The notes under the pieces: model-generated
The model's input: the letters and a program-made list of their open reading frames with translations, nothing else
Told to the model about the DNA's origin: nothing
Database searches by the model: none
Translations under genes and position numbers: made by a program
Origin: Lachnospiraceae bacterium
GTDB lineage: Bacteria > Bacillota > Clostridia > Lachnospirales > Lachnospiraceae
Direction: 5' to 3'
Assembly: GCA_021770785.1 (NCBI GenBank)
Contig: JAETQH010000014.1
Location: 1 to 64,000, forward strand
Length of the DNA stretch: 64,000 nt
In this document: one piece after another, positions 8,931-17,990 of the stretch
How positions within the stretch are numbered: the first letter of the stretch is position 1
Layout of the letters: the number at the start of each line of letters is the position of its first letter

Positions 8931-9455
8931 TCACACCAAACCGCCCCCTAACGCCTCTCCCCATGCCGCCAGCAGCTTTTCTAAATTCCACGCTGCGTTG
9001 GCGGGGCTGGTGGAGGGGAGCTTTTTTACCGGAGGCTGTCCCTCTTTTTTACAGTATTTCAAATACAGCTGGTATGCCTTGTCCCCATTGAGAAAAATTC
9101 CTTCAATAGCTGCCGCCTTTAAAATCACATCCATATCATTTGGCACTACATTGCGGATAGAACTGTCGGAGGAGCCCATAATATCACAGGATTCAATCAC
9201 GTCCCACAGGGCAATCTGATGTTTCAGCAAAAATTCTTTTTTCGCTTCTATCGTCTCCGGCTTTTCCTCACCCCAGAGCGCCGCCGCCACTTTCCAGAAA
9301 CGGTTCTGCGGGTGCCCGTAATAAAACTGCTGCTCTCTGGATTTTACCGAGGGAAAGGAACCTAAAATTAAGATACGTGAATTTTCGTCATAGACTGGTC
9401 CAAAGGTATGTGTCACATGGGTTAATTCCATAAAATCCATCTCTCTTCCTATCAT
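8931..9455 (-). CDS. DNA-deoxyinosine (hypoxanthine) glycosylase, UDG superfamily
   Basis: 174 residues. The core reads RILILGSFPSVKSREQQFYY, followed by GHPQNRFWKVAAALWG, the signature of the hypoxanthine-DNA glycosylase branch of the uracil-DNA glycosylase superfamily. The C-terminal LPSTSPANAAWNLEKL segment is the second active-site motif. The enzyme excises deaminated purines in base excision repair. ATGs at 9455, 9440 and 9432 are all possible starts. The conserved part begins at ELTHVTHTFGPV, just after the last of these. The gene heads the minus-strand run towards lrgA-lrgB. Confidence 0.88.
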   Translation of the reverse strand: MIGREMDFMELTHVTHTFGPVYDENSRILILGSFPSVKSREQQFYYGHPQNRFWKVAAALWGEEKPETIEAKKEFLLKHQIALWDVIESCDIMGSSDSSIRNVVPNDMDVILKAAAIEGIFLNGDKAYQLYLKYCKKEGQPPVKKLPSTSPANAAWNLEKLLAAWGEALGGGLV

Positions 9456-9539
9456 TTTTCCATTTTCCGTCGAAAAATTCTCGGCCTATCTCCTAGAATA
9501 CTACAATTTCCCTCCGGATAAAAGTGTATTTTTAAAATT

Positions 9540-9626
9540 GAGTAGAAGAAGATTTATCTTCTTCTACTCGCTGCGCCGGGTGCGGGCAGCTCTTGCTGCT
9601 TCCTTCCGCTCCGCACCCGTGTGCAT
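9540..9626. repeat. Two-hairpin structured repeat, copy 1
   Basis: Hairpin 1 (9540-9569) has 13 perfect pairs starting GAGTAG, with a TTTA loop. Hairpin 2 (9575-9624) is closed by CGGGTGCGG/CCGCACCCG and has an inner GCAGC-TCTT-GCTGC hairpin. The ending GTGTGCAT and the GAGTAG...CTACTCG frame are shared with copy 2 at 29914-29997, while the inner stem sequence differs with compensatory changes. A terminator-like hairpin follows immediately. Functional strand unknown. Confidence 0.75.
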
Positions 9627-9660
9627 AAAAAAGGCGGCTGATTCTCTCAACCGCCTTTTT
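9627..9660. terminator. Bidirectional intrinsic terminator
   Basis: AAGGCGG (9631-9637) pairs with CCGCCTT (9651-9657), flanked by an A-run on the left and a T-run on the right, so it can work on both strands. On the minus strand it lies just after the stop codon of the solute-binding lipoprotein gene and is the probable end of the MCP-lipoprotein transcript. Confidence 0.85.
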
Positions 9661-9680
9661 CCTCCGCTCTTTCCGAAAAA

Positions 9681-10655
9681 TTATTGATAATCTTTTACAT
9701 TAGAGCTGTCCACTTTTTCAAAAGGAACCCAGACATACAAGCCGTCCTCTGTGACTCCCTCCAGCCCGGAAACACTGCCTCCGGTAGCAAGGGTAATGGC
9801 TGTTTTTACTGCGGCTTCCCCCTGTCCTACCGCTGACTGGTATACGGTAAAATCCATATCTCCCGCCTCAATGGCTGCACAGCCGTCCGCCGTAGCATCC
9901 ACACCGAGAATTAAAATATCCTCTCTTCCCGCCTTTTTGCAGGCATCAATCACGCCTAACGCCATGGAATCGTTATTACATGCCACCACATCGCAGGGCT
10001 GCCCTGTCTTTAAAAAAACATTAAAATATTCTTCCGCAGTTTCCTGGTCCCAGTTTCCAAAATCTTCAAACACATAGTTGATGGTCTTTCCCGACTCCCG
10101 CAATGCCGCTTTCAGTCCGTCGGTTCTTCCCTTGGTTGCGGAATGATTTTTCTCTCCCTCAAGAATTGCAATATTGATTTCCTGGCTTGAAGCAAATTTT
10201 TCCAAAATATACTCCGCCTGAAAGCTTCCTGCAACTCCCTCGCTAGAGCCTACGTACATATATTTCTCTGACCGAAGTGCGCTTTCCCCCGGGCAACTGT
10301 TGAAAAATACCACCGGAATATCCCCTGCTAATGCCGTAATCTCCTTTGCTGTGTCCGCATTCACCGATCCGCACATAATCACATCATAATTTTCCGACAC
10401 CGCCTTTTTGATATGCTCTACCTGGTTTTCCAAATCCCCTTCCGCATCAAAAATGTCCAGCGTCCCCCCGTTTTCCTCCGCTGTCTTCTGTGCTTGATTT
10501 ACCAAAACGTTACGGAAAGTGTCTGCGGAGGATAAGGTCAGTAAAATCCGCACTCCCTTTCCATTCACGCTGTCTGCGGTCTGGCTGCCGCCGCATCCTC
10601 CGAGGCAGCAAATCCCTAAGACTATCGCTAACAATATGCTTACCATTTTCTTCAT
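9681..10655 (-). CDS. Sugar-type (ribose/galactose-like) solute-binding lipoprotein
   Basis: 324 residues. A lipoprotein signal ends at LGGC (Cys21), followed by a type I periplasmic-binding fold: [73 protein letters not shown] and [19 protein letters not shown]. These are the hallmarks of the ribose/galactose-binding family. No ABC permease or ATPase is adjacent. Instead the gene follows a chemoreceptor by 12 bases, so the protein may be a sensing partner or work with a transporter elsewhere. AGGAGG lies 8 bases before the ATG. Confidence 0.9.
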   Translation of the reverse strand: MKKMVSILLAIVLGICCLGGCGGSQTADSVNGKGVRILLTLSSADTFRNVLVNQAQKTAEENGGTLDIFDAEGDLENQVEHIKKAVSENYDVIMCGSVNADTAKEITALAGDIPVVFFNSCPGESALRSEKYMYVGSSEGVAGSFQAEYILEKFASSQEINIAILEGEKNHSATKGRTDGLKAALRESGKTINYVFEDFGNWDQETAEEYFNVFLKTGQPCDVVACNNDSMALGVIDACKKAGREDILILGVDATADGCAAIEAGDMDFTVYQSAVGQGEAAVKTAITLATGGSVSGLEGVTEDGLYVWVPFEKVDSSNVKDYQ

Positions 10656-10667
10656 CGTCTCATCCTC

Positions 10668-12659
10668 CTAAATCTGGAACTGCTGTACCTGTCCCGCCAG
10701 GTTCTCAGAGGACGCCGCTAAGTTCTTCGCCTCTTCCGCAACCTGTTCGCTGTTCTCGGTAATGCCCTTTGCCTGCTGTAGCATGGATTCTGAGGTGGCA
10801 AGGATTTCATCGGAGCTTGCCGCCTGTTCCTCGGAGATTGCCGCCACGTTAGTTGCCACCTGGTCAACCTGATTAATCTTATCCACCACACCCTCAATGA
10901 GGTTGCTGGTATCCTGTACATTCTGGAAGATAATGTCAAAGGTATCCACCGCCGTATGGATGAGTTCGGCACTGTTTCCGATTTCTCCTGCACTGGCTGC
11001 CGCCTGGCGTACCGCATCCTCCACCAGTATATTAATCTGCTGAATCAGGCGGGTAATATTTTCAACGGACTCCGTACTGTTCTGTGCCAATTTTCCGATT
11101 TCCGTTGCCACCACGGCAAAGCCTTTTCCTGCCTCCCCGGCACGCGCCGCCTCAATAGAGGCATTTAAGGAAAGCATGTTGGTTTCATCTGCAATATTTC
11201 CGATAAACTGCACAATCTGGACAATCTCGCCGGAGGCTGTCCCCACCTTGTTGACCGCCGTCTCCAAATTCTGCACGGAAAGCCGGATGCTTTCTAAGGC
11301 TTCGCCCACGCGTTCCATGTCCTTTCTTCCTTTTTCGGAAACCTCCACCGTCTCCCGCATTTTATGTTCCACCGCATCGCTGTCCGCCTTGGTATCTGCC
11401 ACATAGCCTGCTAACATGGTGGCATTTTCCGCAATTTCATTGACGGAAACAGAAAGCTGGTCCACCGTCATATTCAGTTCTCCCATGGACTGCGCCTGGA
11501 TATTTGCCGCGTCATTCATATTGTGGGAAACATCATCACAGGAAAGCGCCTGCCCCTTTAGCCTGCCGGAAATATCCCCCATGGAGGAAATCATGTCCCG
11601 CATGGAATCGATAAATCTCTCCACACTCCGGCTCATCACTGCAATCTCGTCATTGCCCTTTGTCTGGACAGATACCGTAAAATCACCGGAGGTCATTGCC
11701 GTAATGGTGTCGGTCAGTTTCTTCACCGGTTTAATTACCATATGGGTCACCCGTTCTACAATCAGGCAGAGCAGTAAAATCGAAACAATACTGATGATAA
11801 TCATAATCGTCCGCAGCTTTGCTAAATCGGCAAGGACAATTTCTGTCGGTATGTAGGAAACTAACAGCCAGTTGGTTCCCGTTACTTCTTTAAATACGGT
11901 CATATTCCCATCTAAGGTACAGAAACTATAATCCACCGCAGCCACTTTTTCTGCCACCTTTTCATAAAAAGCTCCCTGTTCCTTGGCACCTAATTTCTGG
12001 GAAATCATTTCAGAATCACGGTGCGCTAAAATTTTTCCGTCATTGATGTCTACCAGAAATGCCTCCGCACCATCCATCTCAATAAAGGAATTTACAATGA
12101 TGGTAACACGGTCTAAGGTCATGTCCGCAGAAATCACCCTCAAATTGTCTGTTCCATCGTTTAAGATACCGGAAGCGCTGATAACATTAACGCCATCCGC
12201 ATTCTGGTAAGCAGAACCGTATGCCATATTTACTCTGGTAAGTCCCTCTTTGTACCAGGTGCTGTTTAAAACATCGCCTTCCTGCTTTGTGGATTCAGAT
12301 GCTTTCATCAACTTTCCCGTGCTGTCTGCCACATAAAGCCCCTCCGGATAATTGGAACTATAGTTGTAATAGGAGTCCAGCATTTTCTGTACCTCTTCCT
12401 CCTTAGGCTGTACCTGCTCTAAGGTCTCCTTGACAATCTGGAATGCGGCGAGGTTCTCGTTCAGCCATGCCTCAATCCGCGATGCCTGGTTTGACACAGA
12501 CGACTGAAGAAGATTTCTGGAATAATTTTCAATGATACCCGCAGAAACATTATATGCCACCAATAAAAGTATTACCATTAAAGCCACAACCACCGGAATC
12601 ATCGTCCCCAACAGTTTCGCTTTAATGGACACCAATCTCTTTCCCGCTTGCTGTTTCAT
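10668..12659 (-). CDS. Methyl-accepting chemotaxis protein (Cache-HAMP-MA)
   Basis: 663 residues. The order is TM1 (about 14-35); an extracellular Cache-type sensor (about 40-285, with YPEGLYVADSTGKLMKASES and AFLVDINDGKILAHRDSEMI); TM2 (about 290-310); HAMP (VTHMVIKPVKKLTDTITAMTSG); and a signalling domain whose hairpin tip contains ADETNMLSLNASIEAARAGE. It would transmit ligand binding to CheA. AAGGAGGAAAT precedes the ATG. It is co-directional with, and 12 bases from, a sugar-type binding lipoprotein, suggesting direct or binding-protein-mediated sensing. No flagellar or che genes are in the window. Confidence 0.93.
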   Translation of the reverse strand: MKQQAGKRLVSIKAKLLGTMIPVVVALMVILLLVAYNVSAGIIENYSRNLLQSSVSNQASRIEAWLNENLAAFQIVKETLEQVQPKEEEVQKMLDSYYNYSSNYPEGLYVADSTGKLMKASESTKQEGDVLNSTWYKEGLTRVNMAYGSAYQNADGVNVISASGILNDGTDNLRVISADMTLDRVTIIVNSFIEMDGAEAFLVDINDGKILAHRDSEMISQKLGAKEQGAFYEKVAEKVAAVDYSFCTLDGNMTVFKEVTGTNWLLVSYIPTEIVLADLAKLRTIMIIISIVSILLLCLIVERVTHMVIKPVKKLTDTITAMTSGDFTVSVQTKGNDEIAVMSRSVERFIDSMRDMISSMGDISGRLKGQALSCDDVSHNMNDAANIQAQSMGELNMTVDQLSVSVNEIAENATMLAGYVADTKADSDAVEHKMRETVEVSEKGRKDMERVGEALESIRLSVQNLETAVNKVGTASGEIVQIVQFIGNIADETNMLSLNASIEAARAGEAGKGFAVVATEIGKLAQNSTESVENITRLIQQINILVEDAVRQAAASAGEIGNSAELIHTAVDTFDIIFQNVQDTSNLIEGVVDKINQVDQVATNVAAISEEQAASSDEILATSESMLQQAKGITENSEQVAEEAKNLAASSENLAGQVQQFQI

Positions 12660-12831
12660 ATTTCCTCCTTTGTTATTTTTTATAAAATATTTATAATTTA
12701 TTATACAATTTTCTCAACCTATCTTCAATATTTTATTATAATTCCCAATAATCTTTTATTTTTTCGCCTTTTTTGCCATTTCCACCGTGATGTGTATACA
12801 TGTATTTTTTAGGAAAAACATCATCCTTTTC

Positions 12832-12859
12832 TTGAAAATGAAATATCCTGTGCTATAAT
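12832..12859 (+). promoter_or_regulatory. Sigma-A-type promoter for asnA
   Basis: TTGAAA (12832-12837), a 16-base spacer and TATAAT (12854-12859), followed ~25 bases later by AGGAGG and the asnA ATG. The leader is only ~25-30 bases long, leaving no room for the T-box that controls some Firmicutes asn genes. Confidence 0.75.
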
Positions 12860-12891
12860 AGATAAGGCTATATTTAGGAGGAAAACCACGC

Positions 12892-13902
12892 ATGGACAAA
12901 TTTATTATCCCAAAAGATTATCATTCGGAACTAAACCTGCATGATACACAGATTGCAATTAAAACGGTCAAGGACTTTTTTCAAAATCTGATTGCCGAGC
13001 GTCTTCATTTATCCCGTGTGTCCGCACCGCTTTTCGTAGACCCGCTTTCCGGCTTAAACGACAACTTAAACGGCACGGAACGTCCGGTAACCTTTGATAT
13101 TTTAGACCAGGAAGGACGTAATGCGGAAGTCGTACAGTCTCTGGCAAAATGGAAACGCTACGCCCTGAAAAAATACGGTTTTTCCGTAGGGGAAGGCATT
13201 TACGCCGACATGAACGCTATCCGCCGGGACGAAACCACCGACAACATCCACTCCATTTTTGTGGATCAGTGGGATTGGGAGAAGGTCATCCGCAAAGAGG
13301 ACCGTAATCTTGAGACTTTAAAGGACACCGTCCGCACCGTATATAAGTGCCTGCGGAAAACCGAGAAATACATGGCAATCCAGTATGATTACATAGAAGA
13401 AATTCTTCCGCATGACATTTTCTTTATCACCACTCAGGAACTAGAGGAAATGTTTCCGGATTACACTCCGAAGGAGCGGGAATTTTATATTACCAAAACA
13501 AAAGGCGCTGTCTGCATTATGAAAATCGGTGATACCTTAGCAGACGGCAAACCTCACGACGGTCGTGCCCCGGATTATGATGACTGGGAATTAAATGCAG
13601 ATATCGTGGTTTACTACCCCGTGTTAGACATTGCCCTTGAGATTTCCTCCATGGGTATCCGTGTGGATAAAACGGCTCTGCTCTCCCAGCTGAAAAAGGC
13701 GGGCTGTGAAGAACGTGCCGAGCTTCCTTTCCAGAAGTCCATCTTAAGCGAGGAGCTTCCCTTTACCATTGGCGGCGGTATCGGCCAGTCCCGTATCTGT
13801 ATGTTTTTCCTGCGGAAGGCCCACATCGGAGAGGTTCAGTGTTCTCTGTGGCCGGAGGATATGGCTGCAGAATGTGAGAAAAACGGCATTCCGCTGTTAT
13901 AA
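12892..13902 (+). CDS. asnA: Aspartate--ammonia ligase
   Basis: 336 residues, matching the AsnA length (about 330-340). It makes asparagine from aspartate, ammonia and ATP, and is a class II aminoacyl-tRNA-synthetase-like fold. Recognisable blocks are the start of the fold DTQIAIKTVKDFFQ, VSAPLFVDPLSGLNDNLNG, SLAKWKRYALKKYGF, GEGIYADMNAIRRDE, DQWDWEKVI and, near the end, PFTIGGGIGQSRICMFFL (motif 3 arginine). TTTAGGAGGAAAACC precedes the ATG. It is a single-gene transcript ending in a bidirectional terminator shared with nfo. Confidence 0.97.
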   Translation: MDKFIIPKDYHSELNLHDTQIAIKTVKDFFQNLIAERLHLSRVSAPLFVDPLSGLNDNLNGTERPVTFDILDQEGRNAEVVQSLAKWKRYALKKYGFSVGEGIYADMNAIRRDETTDNIHSIFVDQWDWEKVIRKEDRNLETLKDTVRTVYKCLRKTEKYMAIQYDYIEEILPHDIFFITTQELEEMFPDYTPKEREFYITKTKGAVCIMKIGDTLADGKPHDGRAPDYDDWELNADIVVYYPVLDIALEISSMGIRVDKTALLSQLKKAGCEERAELPFQKSILSEELPFTIGGGIGQSRICMFFLRKAHIGEVQCSLWPEDMAAECEKNGIPLL

Positions 13903-13977
13903 CTATGGAAGGAAATGCGCCTTACCATTTCTAAAAAACAATAGAAAGTGCTCTCTGGGAACTTTCTGTCATTACAT

Positions 13978-14028
13978 AAAAAAGGAAGTGCCACAAACCG
14001 GATTCTCCGGTTGCGGCACTTCCTTTTT
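13978..14028. terminator. Bidirectional terminator between asnA and nfo
   Basis: A long stem (GGAAGTGCC paired with GGCACTTCC, plus inner AACCGG/CCGGTT pairing) flanked by A-rich and T-rich runs on both sides, lying between the convergent asnA and nfo genes. Confidence 0.9.
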
Positions 14029-14067
14029 CTCTACCGTCTCTGTCAGCTCCTGTTTCCCGCAAGCAAT

Positions 14068-14892
14068 CTAGCCCCAGCTTTGAACTAGGGCAATCTCCCT
14101 CGCATAGCCCTCATCATCATTGGGCGTCTCCAGAATAAAGGGCTTTCCCGCAAGCAGCGGGTGGGTTGCCACACGCTGCATTGCAGCAAGTCCGATACAT
14201 CCCTCCCCGATTCTGGCATGACGGTCCTTATGGGCGCCGCACTCATTCATGCTGTCATTGAAATGCACGGCATAAAGCCTGTCCAGCCCAATTACCCGAT
14301 CAAATTCTTCTAACACCTCGTCGAAATGGTTCACAATATCGTAACCGCCGTCCCAGACATGGCAGGTATCAAAGCAGACCCCCATTTTCTCCTGCAGCTT
14401 AACTTTATCTAAAATCCGGCGCAGTTCCTCAAAATTTCTTCCTATTTCACTGCCCTTACCCGCCATGGTTTCTAGCAGTACGATGGTGGTCTGCTGCGGT
14501 GTCAGTACTTCGTTTAACACTTCCGCAATGAGGTCAATCCCTGCCTCCGCCCCCTGTCCCACATGGGAGCCGGGGTGAAAATTATAATAATTTCCCGGCG
14601 TGTACTCCATCCGTTTTAAATCGTCCGCAATCATTTCCTTAGAAAAATTCCGCACGTCCTCCTTTGCGGCACAGAGATTCATGGTGTAGGGCGCATGTAC
14701 CACCAGTTTTCCAAAAGAATGCTCCTTTGCAAATTCCAAAAAACGTTCCACGTCCTCCGTGTCAATCTCCTTTGCCTTTCCTCCCCGGGGATTTCTGGTG
14801 AAAAAAGCGAAGGTATTGGCTCCTAACGAAACTGCCATTTTCCCCATGGCAAAGTAACCTTTCGATGAAGAAAGATGATTTCCTATTAACAT
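14068..14892 (-). CDS. nfo: Deoxyribonuclease IV (AP endonuclease IV)
   Basis: 274 residues, the normal size for Nfo. It cleaves at abasic sites in base excision repair using a tri-zinc centre. Characteristic blocks are [92 protein letters not shown] and [12 protein letters not shown]. These carry the conserved His, Glu and Asp metal ligands. It follows fbp by 18 bases on the same strand. Confidence 0.96.
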   Translation of the reverse strand: MLIGNHLSSSKGYFAMGKMAVSLGANTFAFFTRNPRGGKAKEIDTEDVERFLEFAKEHSFGKLVVHAPYTMNLCAAKEDVRNFSKEMIADDLKRMEYTPGNYYNFHPGSHVGQGAEAGIDLIAEVLNEVLTPQQTTIVLLETMAGKGSEIGRNFEELRRILDKVKLQEKMGVCFDTCHVWDGGYDIVNHFDEVLEEFDRVIGLDRLYAVHFNDSMNECGAHKDRHARIGEGCIGLAAMQRVATHPLLAGKPFILETPNDDEGYAREIALVQSWG

Positions 14893-14910
14893 AAAAAACA
14901 GCCTCTCTTT

Positions 14911-16887
14911 TCAAAAATTATTATTTGCCTGTTCGTCTCCCTCTACAATAGTTCCTGCACGGTAAGCCTGAAGCAGCGCCTCTAAATCTCTTATGGTTTC
15001 CTTTAACGCCCGTCCGTTGTCCGTGTCCGCCACTGTTTTCCGCTTTACCACATGCTCCACAAGAACGGTGTGGGACACGATATCACTGCCCTCCTGCACC
15101 GCCTTTTCCACCGATTCAAAGGGCTCATGGGCGGCAAGCACCAGACCAAAGGAATTGTAAATCAGGGTATAACCTGCAATACCTGTTTTCGACTGATACG
15201 CCTTGGAAAATCCGCCGTCGATAATCAGCAGCTTTCCGTTGCACCGCACCGGGGATTCTCCTTTTTTGGCCTCCACCGGAATATGACCGTTGATAATATG
15301 TGCCTCGGAACCCTCTAACCCAAACTCCGCCAGAATCCGGTTTACCACTTCCTCTTTTTCTAACAGCCGGTAATAAGGGTTTTTTATTTCCTCATGGGTC
15401 TTTTTGTCCGCAATGAAATACCGCTCAAAGGTGGTCATTTTTGCTTTGCCAAATACCGGGGAATTCTGGTTTTCCCAGATAAACCACAAAATATCCTGCC
15501 CTTTTTTCTTTTCCTTAGGGTCAATGGAATAATATCCCTTCCTGGCATAACTCTCTAACACGTCATACAGCTCTTTTCCGGCATATTCCTTCCCATAGAC
15601 ATTGACCTTTGTAAAACTGCCGTCCTCATTCATGGGCACGCAGCCGTGATAGAGCAGATTCCCGTTGTATACTTTATACAGGCTGCCCTTGGCAAAGAGG
15701 AAACGCACATGCTTCTGGAGTTTCTCACAGTTAAGAAACGCCATGGTGAGCCGCTCCATCACATCCACCTCGTCCGGTGACAGCGCATAAGGGTCCTCCC
15801 AGTCAATCGTCGGGAAATATGTGTCCTTCAGCGGATATTCCTCCCCCTCCACTTTGACCGTTCCCTTTTCAATATCAATTTTATCCAAAAGCAGACGGTG
15901 CTCCATCTGAAATTCCGGGTGGTTTTTGATAATCTGCCCCTCCAGCTTAAACTGAATAATAGTGATTGCCTTGTGCATTTTCTCATCTAAAAAGGCATCC
16001 CTCACATCATATTCCTCTTCCCGGTAATCCAGCTTAAAACAGCTACAGGCATCTTTGTCGTACTGCTTCATGGCAAACCGTGCTAAGGGCACCAGATTAA
16101 TTCCGTAACCGTCTTCTAACAAATCCAGATTGCCGTATTTTGCAGAAATCCGAATCACATTGCAGATACATGCCGGATTTCCTGCTGCCGCTCCCATCCA
16201 GTACACATCATGGTTTCCCCACTGGATATCCACAGAATGATGTGCCATCAGCGTGTCCATCACAAGGTTCGGGTAGGGCCCTCTGTCAAAAATATCCCCA
16301 ACCACGTGAAGGTGGTCTACCACCAGACGGCGAATCAGATTACAGAAAGCAATGACAAGCTCCGTTGCCCTTCCGGTGCGGATAACAGAATTTATGATTT
16401 CATTATAATATGCCTCCTGGTCGGAAATCTCCTGCCGTCCCGTCAAAAGCTCCTCTATCACATAGGCAAAATCCTTTGGCAGCGCCTTTCTCACCTTAGA
16501 ACGGGTATATTTTGAGGATGCACTCTTGCAGATGCGGATTAGACGGTACAGAGTGACCTTGTACCAGTCCTCCATATTTTCCTCTGTTTTCAAAACCTGC
16601 TCCATCATCTGTTCCGGATAATAAATCAGGGTGGCGATTGCCTTTTTCTCCGCTGCACTGATGGCGTTGCCGAACTCGTCCTCGATTTTCCGTTTGATTG
16701 CACCGGAGCCGTTTTTTAACACGTGCTGGAACTGGTCGTATTCTCCGTGGATATCGGTGATGAAATGCTCCGTGCCTTTGGGAAGACTTAAGATTGCCTG
16801 CAGGTTGATGATTTCGGTTGCGGCGGCGGCAACGGTGGGGTATTGTCTGGACAGGCTTTTCAGGTAGCGTAAATCTGTTTTTTCCAT
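14911..16887 (-). CDS. fbp: Fructose-1,6-bisphosphatase, class III
   Basis: 658 residues, the typical length of the Firmicutes class III enzyme, which hydrolyses fructose 1,6-bisphosphate in gluconeogenesis. Metallophosphatase motifs are visible: TDIHGEYDQF, VVGDIFDRGPYPN, QWGNHDVYWMGA and, near the end, NGHIPVEAKKGESPVRCNGK and DGGFSKAYQ. The ATG at 16887 is preferred because TTGGAGG lies 5 bases upstream. The TTG inside that ribosome site gives a spurious longer frame. No promoter is convincing in the 200-base gap from larE. Confidence 0.97.
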   Translation of the reverse strand: MEKTDLRYLKSLSRQYPTVAAAATEIINLQAILSLPKGTEHFITDIHGEYDQFQHVLKNGSGAIKRKIEDEFGNAISAAEKKAIATLIYYPEQMMEQVLKTEENMEDWYKVTLYRLIRICKSASSKYTRSKVRKALPKDFAYVIEELLTGRQEISDQEAYYNEIINSVIRTGRATELVIAFCNLIRRLVVDHLHVVGDIFDRGPYPNLVMDTLMAHHSVDIQWGNHDVYWMGAAAGNPACICNVIRISAKYGNLDLLEDGYGINLVPLARFAMKQYDKDACSCFKLDYREEEYDVRDAFLDEKMHKAITIIQFKLEGQIIKNHPEFQMEHRLLLDKIDIEKGTVKVEGEEYPLKDTYFPTIDWEDPYALSPDEVDVMERLTMAFLNCEKLQKHVRFLFAKGSLYKVYNGNLLYHGCVPMNEDGSFTKVNVYGKEYAGKELYDVLESYARKGYYSIDPKEKKKGQDILWFIWENQNSPVFGKAKMTTFERYFIADKKTHEEIKNPYYRLLEKEEVVNRILAEFGLEGSEAHIINGHIPVEAKKGESPVRCNGKLLIIDGGFSKAYQSKTGIAGYTLIYNSFGLVLAAHEPFESVEKAVQEGSDIVSHTVLVEHVVKRKTVADTDNGRALKETIRDLEALLQAYRAGTIVEGDEQANNNF

Positions 16888-17093
16888 TGGTTCCTCCAAA
16901 ATGGTATCTGGTTCGCTGTTACTTATAGTTTGCTTACTTGCTATGAATTATCTTAACACATAGTACTTTTCTTTCGCAACTTAAGTTAATTTATTAACAA
17001 AAAAGACGCCCTAGTCTGACTGCACATGACTTTTGCGCAATGGACAATGATGGCTTTTATGACGTACACCTCTAATTTTACAATTTTTGCTCA

Positions 17094-17903
17094 TTATAGT
17101 GTTTCATTCATGCTCCCTGTCCGGTACCCTTCTAAATCCATGGATACATAGGTGAAACCGTATTCTTTGAATTTCTCCACAATATCTTTCCGCACACCCG
17201 GCGGCATCAGATGCTCCATTTCCTCCGGAAGCACCTCAATGCGTGCCAGTTTCCCGTGAATCCTCACCCGGAACTGGCGGAAACCATATCCCGCTAAAAG
17301 CTGCTCCCCCTTGTCCACCATGGCAAGCTTTTTCTCTGTCAGTTCCTCGCCATAGACAAACCGGGAGGCAAGACAGGCAAACGAAGGCTTCTCCCAGGTA
17401 GGAAGGCGCATCTCTTTTGACAGTTCCCGGATTTCCGCTTTGGAAAGCCCTGCTTTCCGCAGGGGGCTTAAGACTTCCAGTTCCTCCACCGCCTTAAGCC
17501 CCGGTCTGTAGTCCCCCATATCGTCCATATTAGAGCCTTCCGCCACAGAAAAAATCCCCTGCTCCGCCGCCTTTTTCTTTATCTCCGTAAAAATATGTTT
17601 TTTGCAGAGATAACAGCGGTTTTTTGGGTTTTCCGGGATTCCTTCCACTTCTAACACCTTCACCGGACAGATGATCTGGGAAATGCCCCGGCTTTTGCAG
17701 AATGCCCTGGCTTCTTCTGCCTCCCTTACAGGAAAAAAGACGGATTCCACCGTAATAGCAACCGCCCGCTCCCCTAAGACCTCATGGGCAACCGCTAAAA
17801 GAAAAGCGGAATCCACACCGCCGGAGAAAGCTACGGCAATACTGCCGAGCTTTCTTAAGTATTCTTTTAACGCTTCTTTTTTCTGATAAATCGTCGTTTC
17901 CAT
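17094..17903 (-). CDS. larE: ATP-dependent sacrificial sulfur transferase LarE-like
   Basis: 269 residues. The PP-loop SGGVDS is at 27-32. CYLC (97-100) plus Cys177 in FACLASR match the three-cysteine LarE type, in which a cluster may supply sulfur. The one-cysteine type keeps only the last. LarE makes the thiocarboxylates of the nickel-pincer cofactor of lactate racemase and relatives. larB, larC and larA are not in the window, so the partner enzymes must be elsewhere or the protein serves another sulfur transfer. It lies downstream of dapB. Its ribosome-site region is a diverged duplicate of a sequence 46 bases upstream. Confidence 0.85.
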   Translation of the reverse strand: METTIYQKKEALKEYLRKLGSIAVAFSGGVDSAFLLAVAHEVLGERAVAITVESVFFPVREAEEARAFCKSRGISQIICPVKVLEVEGIPENPKNRCYLCKKHIFTEIKKKAAEQGIFSVAEGSNMDDMGDYRPGLKAVEELEVLSPLRKAGLSKAEIRELSKEMRLPTWEKPSFACLASRFVYGEELTEKKLAMVDKGEQLLAGYGFRQFRVRIHGKLARIEVLPEEMEHLMPPGVRKDIVEKFKEYGFTYVSMDLEGYRTGSMNETL

Positions 17904-17990
17904 AACCTACCTTCTATATTACAACTGCTCTCAAAGCAGCCATTTTCTTAACCTGCCTTCTATGTTACAGTTGTTATTTTCTTAACCTAC
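17903..17990. repeat. Diverged tandem repeat at the dapB-larE junction
   Basis: 17903-17927 and 17949-17973 are 25-base units agreeing at 21 positions (period 46). A third partial unit (TTTTCTTAACCT, from 17977) includes the dapB stop codon. On the minus strand the unit nearest larE supplies its AGAAGG ribosome-site region. Confidence 0.7.

Noticed and set aside
12860-12891. Possible T-box before asnA
   Set aside because: The leader is too short and lacks any AGGGTGG-type T-box sequence or specifier hairpin.
16900-17093. tRNA or small RNA in the larE-fbp gap
   Set aside because: Only short AT-rich palindromes (such as GTTAAT/ATTAAC) are seen; there is no cloverleaf and no terminator. I see no supported feature in this stretch.
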